From Candidatus Latescibacterota bacterium (GTDB lineage: Bacteria; Latescibacterota; UBA2968; UBA8231), in contig DPVW01000481.1 in assembly GCA_003529325.1 (NCBI GenBank), positions 1-19,991 on the forward strand: a DNA stretch of 19,991 nt. Direction: 5' to 3'. Below the pieces are notes generated by a model, which worked only from the letters and a program-made list of their open reading frames with translations, did no database searches and was not told the DNA's origin. Every line of letters starts with the position of its first letter. The first letter of the stretch is position 1. Made by a program: the position numbers and the translations under genes. Of this stretch, positions 1-5,734 are shown piece by piece.

Positions 1-163
1 CGAGATCACGATCGGCGGCGATGTATCCGGCAATTTCGTGGTATGTGTCCTGTTGGCGCGTCAACACCTCGTCTCCCTCGTAGATATCGAAATCCTCGAG
101 GCGAGTCGGTTGACTGGAGAAAGTATTTGATTCGTGGGCGAAACCGGCGACGGCGACTTTCAA
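1..163 (-). CDS. M81 family metallopeptidase-like protein (MlrC-like), N-terminal part only
   Basis: Only the first 54 codons lie in the window; the gene continues past the left edge. The frame begins with TTG at 163-161 and reads MKVAVAGFAHESNTF, followed by a LEDFDIYEGDEVL stretch. This matches the N-terminus of the M81/MlrC family, where an initial beta strand leads into a G-F-x-H-E-(T/S)-N-T-F motif carrying a putative metal-binding His. MlrC is known from microcystin degradation, but most members are of unknown substrate. The TTG start is supported by an AGGGAG Shine-Dalgarno (complement of 171-176) 7 nt upstream; no ATG fits this frame. The gene diverges from the glycosyltransferase at 295 and has a good sigma70-type promoter at 235-263. 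Substrate cannot be judged from this fragment. Confidence 0.8.
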   Translation of the reverse strand, partial: MKVAVAGFAHESNTFSSQPTRLEDFDIYEGDEVLTRQQDTYHEIAGYIAADRDL

Positions 164-188
164 TGGTCAACTCCCTGACAATGGCGAA

Positions 189-212
189 GGCCGCCCTCAG
201 GTGAGGGCCGCC
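189..212 (-). promoter_or_regulatory. Hairpin in the 5' leader of the M81-family gene
   Basis: An inverted repeat pairs 193-199 with 202-208 (core CCCTCA/TGAGGG). After one C-C mismatch it continues with 189-191 pairing 210-212. It lies between the predicted promoter and the Shine-Dalgarno at 171-176, so it would form in the untranslated leader. There is no U-run after it, so it does not look like an intrinsic terminator. A role in mRNA stability or translation is possible but unproven. Confidence 0.4.
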
Positions 213-234
213 CCAGACTACGACGGGGCGCGAA

Positions 235-263
235 TGTATAGCCCAGTGCCCAGCAGGTGTCAA
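235..263 (-). promoter_or_regulatory. Predicted sigma70-type promoter of the M81-family gene
   Basis: On the minus strand a perfect TTGACA -35 box (complement of 258-263) is followed by a 17-nt spacer and TATACA (complement of 235-240), one mismatch from TATAAT. The inferred transcription start is near 228, giving a leader of about 65 nt before the TTG start at 163. This is the best-matching promoter in the window. Confidence 0.65.
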
Positions 264-294
264 GCAGGTTTCCTGTCTATATTAGTTGTCTCCC

Positions 295-1383
295 ATGCGC
301 GTCCTCTTCCTCACCCGCCGCTATCCGCCTACCCGTGGCGGGGCCCAGACTCACGCGTACAAACTCTACACGTATCTCAGTGCCAGGATGCTGGTGACCC
401 TCGTCGCTTTGCGGGGACGGTCGGTCCTGCATCTGGCCTGGTTCATGCCCTGGGCTCTGATGCGAGCCGCCTGGGCGCTGCTGGCCCGGCGCGTCGACAT
501 CCTCTATTTCTCCGACGGCGTTACGGCTTCGTTGGCGGCGGCGCTTTCTCCGATTCGGGGTCGAGCACGTTTCTGCAGCAGTCTCTACGGGCTCGAAATG
601 ACCTTTGGCAATCGCCTGGCCCAGTCTCTGATGCGCGCCGGCACGCTGGCCTGTGACGGCATCGCCGTGATCAGCGACAACTCGATCGATATCGCCGAAC
701 GTGACTGGCACATCCCACGCGAACGCATGCGGCTCATCTATCTCGGTGCGGAACCGGAAGAGCTTGCACCCGATCGCGATGAGAGGCTACGGCGAGCCTT
801 CGAAGCTGATCATGCCGTCCACTTCGGTCGCGACCGTGTGGTACTGAATCTGGGTCGGCAGATCCCGCGCAAGGGTATTGCTGCTTTCATCGAGCATGGG
901 GTACCGCTGCTGGCCGAGGACATCCGCCTGCTCGTCGTCGGCGGCGGCCCTGATGCCGAAAAAATCCATGCCGCGCGGTCGGGTCTTGCCAATCCGGATC
1001 GGGTCGTCGTACTCGGCATACTCGATGATGACACCAGCTCCATGCTGCGGCGGCATTGTGATCTGTTCCTGATGCCCAATGTGCCCACCGAAGGTGACGT
1101 CGAAGGCTACGGAATCGCCCCTTTGGAAGCGATGTATCTCGGCACACCGGTGGTCGCTTTCGCTGTCGATGCGCTGGTGGAGGCGGTCCGGGAAGGTGGC
1201 TGGCTGGTGCCTGCTGGGGACTACCAGAAATTTGCCGATACCGTCCACGGATTCTACGATCTATCACCCGCTGAACGTAGCACTGCTGGCGAAGACGCCC
1301 GTGCTTACTGCCGGCGCGAGTACGGCTGGGAGACGACCACTGCGCGTTACGCCGACTTTTTCGAGGAGTTGTGCAGCCCATGA
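295..1383 (+). CDS. GT4-family (GT-B fold) glycosyltransferase
   Basis: A 362-residue cytoplasmic or membrane-associated glycosyltransferase, expected to move a sugar from an activated nucleotide sugar to a lipid, glycan or other acceptor. The N-terminus (RVLFLTRRYPPTRGGAQTH) is the typical GT4 first strand and glycine-rich loop. The middle has LGRQIPRKG, the start of the C-terminal donor-binding domain. Near residue 270 is EGYGIAPLEAMYLGTPVVA, the conserved E-x7-E donor-binding motif. ATG at 295 is chosen; an in-frame TTG three codons earlier at 286 is less likely. Residues 45-80 are hydrophobic and could touch the membrane. Its stop overlaps the next gene's ATG by 4 nt (ATGA), so the two are probably translationally coupled. 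Donor and acceptor cannot be told from sequence. Confidence 0.88.
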   Translation: MRVLFLTRRYPPTRGGAQTHAYKLYTYLSARMLVTLVALRGRSVLHLAWFMPWALMRAAWALLARRVDILYFSDGVTASLAAALSPIRGRARFCSSLYGLEMTFGNRLAQSLMRAGTLACDGIAVISDNSIDIAERDWHIPRERMRLIYLGAEPEELAPDRDERLRRAFEADHAVHFGRDRVVLNLGRQIPRKGIAAFIEHGVPLLAEDIRLLVVGGGPDAEKIHAARSGLANPDRVVVLGILDDDTSSMLRRHCDLFLMPNVPTEGDVEGYGIAPLEAMYLGTPVVAFAVDALVEAVREGGWLVPAGDYQKFADTVHGFYDLSPAERSTAGEDARAYCRREYGWETTTARYADFFEELCSP

Positions 1384-2429
1384 ACTACACCGATCTCGAC
1401 ACACCTGCATTGTGCGTCGACATCGATACGCTGGACCAGAACATCTCACGGTTGCAAGCCGCTTGTGACGAACTGGAAATCGGTCTACGGGTCCACACCA
1501 AGACCCACAAGACACCAGCTATCGCCCGTCGGCAGATCGACGCCGGTGCTGTCGGCATCGTCAGTCAGAAGTTGGGCGAAGCGGAGGCCATGGCTGCCGC
1601 AGGCATAGAGGATATCCTGGTGCCCTACAACCTCATCGGAGCACGGAAGCTGCAACGACTGCTAGCCCTCGTTCAGTCCGAGGACACAACGATAACCCTG
1701 GCGGCGGACTCGGCAGCAACCGTCGAAGGCCTGTCGGCGGCCATGTCGTCAGCTGCATGCGAGGTCCGCATTCTCGTCGAAATGGATACGGGCAGCCACC
1801 GCTGTGGCACGCAGTCCCCCCAGGACACATTGGCGCTTGCGCAACTGATCGATGGGCTCCCCGGAACACGCTTCGGTGGTGTCATGACCTACCCCAGCCG
1901 CGACAGCATTGGCCCCATTCTGGACGAGGTCCGCCATCTGCTACAGCAGGCCGGTCTGCCACTGGAAACGATCAGTGGCGGTGGGACGGGTAGCGAGAAG
2001 GTCAGCAAGGCGCTGGGTTGCACCGAGACCCGTATCGGCTCCTACGCCTGGGAGGGCATGACCCGCGTGGGCAAACGGCAGGACCTGTCGCCAGATCGTT
2101 GTCCATTGCGACTGGTGACAACCGTCGTCTCCACGTCGGTACCCGGGCAGTGCATCATCGACGCCGGGCAGAAGGCCTTCACCAGTTATCCACCGACGCC
2201 GTATGGCTACTGCCTCGAACACCCCGAGATCCACATCAAGGGCATGTCGGTGGAGCACGGGCACGTGGACACGACGGGCTCCGACCATACATTTTCCGTG
2301 GGTGATATCCTCTCCTGGATCCCACTGCACGGCGGCATGACGACGAACCTGCACGACAGGTTGTTTGCGCTGCAGGACGGTGAGGTCATCGACGAGTGGT
2401 CGGTGGCGGGCCGCGGCCGCAGCCAGTAA
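1380..2429 (+). CDS. DSD1 / D-threonine aldolase-like PLP-dependent protein, one metal ligand apparently missing
   Basis: A 349-residue fold-type III (alanine racemase N-terminal) PLP protein of the D-serine dehydratase/D-threonine aldolase family. RVHTKTHKTPAIA at 38-50 carries the PLP-lysine signature, with K41 the likely Schiff-base lysine. LVEMDTGSHRCG (132-143) and SGGGTGS (199-205, phosphate loop) are typical. Known family members bind a divalent metal near the C-terminus through His-x-Cys or His-x-Asp. Here the motif reads IPLHGGMTTN, so H317 is present but position 319 is Gly. The length matches the family. The start is ATG at 1380, overlapping the previous stop as ATGA; a GTG at 1371 is also in frame. 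The enzyme may act on a different 3-hydroxy-D-amino acid or bind metal differently; exact substrate is unknown. Confidence 0.82.
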   Translation: MNYTDLDTPALCVDIDTLDQNISRLQAACDELEIGLRVHTKTHKTPAIARRQIDAGAVGIVSQKLGEAEAMAAAGIEDILVPYNLIGARKLQRLLALVQSEDTTITLAADSAATVEGLSAAMSSAACEVRILVEMDTGSHRCGTQSPQDTLALAQLIDGLPGTRFGGVMTYPSRDSIGPILDEVRHLLQQAGLPLETISGGGTGSEKVSKALGCTETRIGSYAWEGMTRVGKRQDLSPDRCPLRLVTTVVSTSVPGQCIIDAGQKAFTSYPPTPYGYCLEHPEIHIKGMSVEHGHVDTTGSDHTFSVGDILSWIPLHGGMTTNLHDRLFALQDGEVIDEWSVAGRGRSQ

Positions 2430-2466
2430 CACTCCCTTCAAAAGACCAAAGGCAGGACAGATTCGT

Positions 2467-3357
2467 ATGGAAGCTTCCAGCGCCAGCTATATCGACGTCG
2501 ACTCCACCAATTTCGAGCAGGTCGTACTCCAAGGATCACAGGAAAAGGTCGTCGTCGTCGACTTCTGGGCTGAGTGGTGCGGCCCGTGCAAGACGTTGGG
2601 GCCAATTCTCGAGGATGTCGTCACGGCCCTGGGACCCGGCATCGTTCTGGCCAAGGTCGATGTCGATGCCAACCAGGACTTGGCGCAGGCCTTTCGCGTA
2701 CAGAGCATCCCCGCTGTGAAGGTGCTAAAAGGGGGCCAGCTCGTGGACGAGTTCACCGGCGCCGTGCCGCGCGAGCAGCTGGAGGAACGCCTGCGCCAAC
2801 ACGTGCCGGACGCTCCTGATGGAGCCATCGAGGAGACCGCCGACCTCGTCGATGCTGCGCGCGTGCAGCTGGAGATGGGTGACGTAGCCTCCGCGGAGCG
2901 TCTCTATGACGAAGCCCTGCGAGAGAATGCCGAGAACGGCGCGGCGCTGCTCGGTCTGGCACGGTTGCGGCTGTTACAGGATGCCGATGAGGCTGTCATC
3001 CGTGAACTGGTGGGTCGTATCGAGGAGGGCTCCACCGAATGGGCGCAAGGCAAGGCGCTGCTCACCCACCTTGAGTTTCGTGGCAGTTGCGAGTCGGCGG
3101 GTGGCGCCCAGGCATGTGCCGCACGGTTACAGAGTGCGCCAGACGACTCGGAGGCCCGTTATCTTGTGGGTTGCTGCGCCGCCGTCGAAGGGGACTACGA
3201 AACCGCACTGCGGCAATGGTTCTCCATCATTGAGACGGACCGTGGTTTCCGCGATGGTGCCGCCAAAGATGCGATGGTCTCCGTCTTTCATCTGTTGGGA
3301 CGTCAGCATCCAGCCGTTGGCGATTACCCCCAACGTCTGTATCGCACACTCTATTGA
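2467..3357 (+). CDS. Thioredoxin-TPR protein, CnoX/YbbN-like
   Basis: A 296-residue protein with a thioredoxin domain (about 5-110) and an alpha-helical TPR-like C-terminal half (about 125-296). The active site is WCGPC (residues 37-41), with the cis-proline segment QSIPAVKVLKGG following. CnoX/YbbN proteins act as chaperedoxins, protecting clients from oxidation and passing them to chaperones. E. coli YbbN lacks the classic CxxC, whereas this copy keeps it and could do redox chemistry. The C-terminal end (FHLLGRQHPAVGDYPQRLYRTLY) matches the family's usual ending. ATG at 2467 is preferred because the thioredoxin fold begins right after it; the frame is open further upstream but that part lies inside the preceding gene. 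It lies 37 nt after the PLP gene and ends 13 nt from the oppositely oriented MBL gene. Confidence 0.9.
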   Translation: MEASSASYIDVDSTNFEQVVLQGSQEKVVVVDFWAEWCGPCKTLGPILEDVVTALGPGIVLAKVDVDANQDLAQAFRVQSIPAVKVLKGGQLVDEFTGAVPREQLEERLRQHVPDAPDGAIEETADLVDAARVQLEMGDVASAERLYDEALRENAENGAALLGLARLRLLQDADEAVIRELVGRIEEGSTEWAQGKALLTHLEFRGSCESAGGAQACAARLQSAPDDSEARYLVGCCAAVEGDYETALRQWFSIIETDRGFRDGAAKDAMVSVFHLLGRQHPAVGDYPQRLYRTLY

Positions 3358-3370
3358 TCGTTACACCTCG

Positions 3371-4171
3371 TTACACCCAGGCTGCCTGTCCCGGGCCGAG
3401 GACTTGCACCCGCTGCCCCTTACGCGCCAATCTCGCATTCGGAAACACCTGCTTCGCCTTCGTCAGGACCGCCGCACCTTTGGCAGGCGGATAGTGGACC
3501 AGTGCCAGCGTACTCGCCGACGCCTCCATGGCGACACGTGCAGCATCCTGAGGACGGGAGTGCAGATAACGCATGTCCACCGACTCCGCTTCCGGATCCC
3601 CTGCCGCCTCGTGGATGAGCACATCGCAGTCGCGAGCGAAATCGACGAGGCCTTCGTGATAGGCCGTGTCACCACTGATCACAAGACTGCCACGCGTCAC
3701 CGTATCGGTGAAACGGTAACAACGGGCGTCGAGCGGGTGGAAGGCGCGCCCCACGTCGATGCGCAGATCGCCAACTTCGATACACTCCCCAGGATAGACA
3801 TGGTGAACCTGATACTCGGGGACCACCTGGGGGTAACGATCGGCCTGCAACATGGCCAGCGTGGCACTCAATACGGGAGTCAGATCCTGCGGGCCGTGCA
3901 ACTGGATCGGCGGGGCCTCCGGCCGCTCAACCGCGCGATTGTTGCGGGCGAAAAGGAGACCGGGTAGTCCCAGCACGTGATCGTGATGACAATGGGTGAA
4001 CAGCACATGATCGATATCGGCGGGGCTCACCTCCAAGGCCTGCATGTTGACGGCTGCGTTGAAGCCGACATCGATGAGAATACAACCATTGATGACGAAA
4101 CAGGTGGCTTCCTCCCCGTGGCCTGGTCGTGTCCCGCCAACGCCGACGAATCCGACATCCAACATGCTCAT
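3371..4171 (-). CDS. MBL-fold metal-dependent hydrolase, ribonuclease Z-like
   Basis: A 266-residue metallo-beta-lactamase-fold protein. The signature THCHHDHVLG gives H60-x-H62-x-D64-H65, the usual two-zinc site. Further ligands are probably the His of AFHPLD, the Asp of VISGDTAYH and the His of LALVHYPP. The N-terminal FVGVGGTRPG and the VISGDT segment resemble the RNase Z/arylsulfatase-like branch, but there is no clear flexible arm for tRNA binding, so a small-molecule or phosphodiester hydrolase is equally likely. The start ATG at 4171 overlaps the fucU stop as ATGA, so it is probably translated with fucU. It is the last gene of the long minus-strand run. In that setting it might act as a lactonase or esterase on sugar products, which is inference only. 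Confidence 0.82.
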   Translation of the reverse strand: MSMLDVGFVGVGGTRPGHGEEATCFVINGCILIDVGFNAAVNMQALEVSPADIDHVLFTHCHHDHVLGLPGLLFARNNRAVERPEAPPIQLHGPQDLTPVLSATLAMLQADRYPQVVPEYQVHHVYPGECIEVGDLRIDVGRAFHPLDARCYRFTDTVTRGSLVISGDTAYHEGLVDFARDCDVLIHEAAGDPEAESVDMRYLHSRPQDAARVAMEASASTLALVHYPPAKGAAVLTKAKQVFPNARLARKGQRVQVLGPGQAAWV

Positions 4172-4626
4172 GATCCTTTCGTGTCTACGCTCGGAGACAG
4201 GGGTGTGACACCCTTCCGTAGAATGACATTGCCATACTTCGCCGTGTCTCCGGTCATGACGATGGCATAGGCGTCGCGTGCCCGCTCGTAGAACGCGAAA
4301 CGCTCCAGGCGGGTGATCGCTGCTGTGTCGGGCCAGTGACGGTCGATGACCGCCCGGCAGGCGGTCTCGACCTCAGGATCCAGACTGTCCCCGTCGACGG
4401 CGGCCATCATCGTCACCGGCGACGCTACATAACCATCAAGGCAGAACAAGGGCAGAATACCGTCGAGCAAGGAGGCGACAGACAGTCCATCCGCTCGCAG
4501 ACATCGACGGGCGATACTCTCGCCGGGGAAGTGGGCGTCGGCGAGAACGATCTCGTCCCCGTGTCCCATGCGGCAAAGGGTAGCCAACAGGTCGGGGCTC
4601 AGCAGTGGAGAGATTCCGACGAGCAT
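4168..4626 (-). CDS. fucU: L-fucose mutarotase, RbsD/FucU family
   Basis: A 152-residue protein closely resembling FucU, which interconverts the alpha and beta anomers of L-fucose (or related pyranoses) in the cytoplasm. Family landmarks are MGHGDEIVLADAHFPG near the N-terminus, RADGL, the DGILPLFCLDGY and MMAAVDGDSLDPEVE segments, and RFAFYERARDAYAIVMTGD followed by KYGNVILRKGVTP at the end. The frame is open further upstream, but the true start is ATG at 4626: it begins at the family's usual N-terminus and has an AAGGAA Shine-Dalgarno (complement of 4635-4640) 8 nt upstream. It lies 37 nt after the Ldh2-like gene and overlaps the MBL gene by 4 nt. No fucose permease, isomerase or kinase is in the window, so the partner pathway may be the non-phosphorylating route. 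Confidence 0.93.
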   Translation of the reverse strand: MLVGISPLLSPDLLATLCRMGHGDEIVLADAHFPGESIARRCLRADGLSVASLLDGILPLFCLDGYVASPVTMMAAVDGDSLDPEVETACRAVIDRHWPDTAAITRLERFAFYERARDAYAIVMTGDTAKYGNVILRKGVTPLSPSVDTKGS

Positions 4627-4663
4627 TCTCAAACTTCCTTTCTGAAAGTTGTTCCGGCCACCG

Positions 4664-5644
4664 TCACCACGGTGGATCGATACCCAACTCCGCCGCCAGA
4701 TCGTCGAGGCACTTGCGATGCCCTGTACCCACGGGTACGCCTTCTTCGCGAAAGCGCCGTTCTCGCTGGGCCTCGATCCCACCGGGCATGTGGGACTCGG
4801 TAAAACCCTCCAGGGGCTGCAATTCACGCACAGCGCGCACATACTCGTCCATCTCGCGTTTGAAAGCCGCCGGTTCAAGAAACAGATCGATGCGGAAGGT
4901 GATCACCATCGACCCCTGGTTGGCTCCAGGCCAGCTCCAACGTGGCTCCTTGCCCTGCAAGGGCAGTCCGGACAACAACCCGCCCCAGGCCTGACAGACC
5001 TCGCCCATGCCGATACACCGTAGTACGAGACCAGGGGCAAGGCGGGCGATGTCCTCACGCTCGGGGTTGCCACCGTAGAGATCGTGCATCGCGCCGAAGT
5101 CGAGCACGAGAGCGGGCTCTTCGCCCGCGGGGGCACTGAAGGACATGGGCGAGCCGCCACCGGCGCCAAAGAGGTCCCCCCCCGGCTTCAGATTCAGTTG
5201 ATGACCGGAGGTGACGTAAGTGATCAGGTCATGTTCCAGCGTCATCCGCGAATAGAGGCCAGCCGCTCCGAAGTGCCCGTGGTTGCGCGTCATCATGATG
5301 GCGATGCCGCGTTCCTGAGCCTTGCCGATGACGCGCCGTGTGCCTTCGTGTGCGGGGAAATACCCCAGACCACCATCGCCGTGGAGCAGGATACTGTTGT
5401 CGGTCTCGGTAACGACTTCCACCTCAGGCGCATTGTTCAACCTGCCATCCCGCATCAGGATCGCATAGGTCGCAATCTGTGCCGTGCCGTGGCTGAAAAC
5501 ACCGCGAAGGTCATTGCCGGTCAGTAATGTCGCCAGCAGATCCGCTTGCTGTACCGGCAGTCCGACATGTGTGGCGGCACGAGCGACGAAGTCGTGCAAC
5601 TGTTGGTGGGGAACCGCTTCCGACCTTTCGGGAGGACTATTCAT
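4664..5644 (-). CDS. Ldh2-family (malate/L-lactate dehydrogenase-like) oxidoreductase, divergent
   Basis: A 326-residue member of the Ldh2 family of NAD(P)-dependent 2-hydroxyacid or ketimine oxidoreductases (ureidoglycolate, malate, L-sulfolactate and delta1-pyrroline-2-carboxylate enzymes). The N-terminal motif NDLRGVFSHGTAQI (44-57), with H52 as likely catalytic His, is typical, as are GLGYFPAH and NHGHFGAAG (121-129). Two usually well-kept segments are altered: the family GTNP loop reads GGGSP, and the following LDxATS strand reads LDFGAMHD. It lies upstream of fucU (37-nt gap). Reduction or oxidation of a sugar-derived 2-keto or 2-hydroxy acid is plausible from context. Start is ATG at 5644; no strong Shine-Dalgarno is visible. 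Substrate unknown. Confidence 0.8.
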   Translation of the reverse strand: MNSPPERSEAVPHQQLHDFVARAATHVGLPVQQADLLATLLTGNDLRGVFSHGTAQIATYAILMRDGRLNNAPEVEVVTETDNSILLHGDGGLGYFPAHEGTRRVIGKAQERGIAIMMTRNHGHFGAAGLYSRMTLEHDLITYVTSGHQLNLKPGGDLFGAGGGSPMSFSAPAGEEPALVLDFGAMHDLYGGNPEREDIARLAPGLVLRCIGMGEVCQAWGGLLSGLPLQGKEPRWSWPGANQGSMVITFRIDLFLEPAAFKREMDEYVRAVRELQPLEGFTESHMPGGIEAQRERRFREEGVPVGTGHRKCLDDLAAELGIDPPW

Positions 5645-5734
5645 GACGAACTCAGGCTGCCGATTTCCAGTGGAGGAGAGGGCACGTGCGCAGAGTACCC
5701 AGCAGGAGAAAGCAGCCCATGCACCTGACGGGTG

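Noticed and set aside
6..263. 85-codon minus-strand frame at the left edge
   Set aside because: Runs in a different frame from the M81-like start; the M81 frame has the family motif and a Shine-Dalgarno, this one is Arg-rich with no match.
278..283. TATATT as a -10 box for the glycosyltransferase gene
   Set aside because: No acceptable -35 at normal spacing and it would give an almost leaderless mRNA; too weak to annotate.
3359..3378. Tandem 10-bp repeat (cgttacacc units) between the convergent thioredoxin and MBL genes
   Set aside because: Only two copies with one mismatch, partly inside the MBL 3' end; no stem-loop or known site.
2906..3967. 353-codon plus-strand frame across the thioredoxin and MBL genes
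   Set aside because: It overlaps two well-supported genes in other frames, is Arg/His/Pro-rich and resembles no family.
4627..4878. N-terminal extension of fucU
   Set aside because: Overlaps the Ldh2-like gene in another frame; FucU homology and the Shine-Dalgarno both start at 4626.
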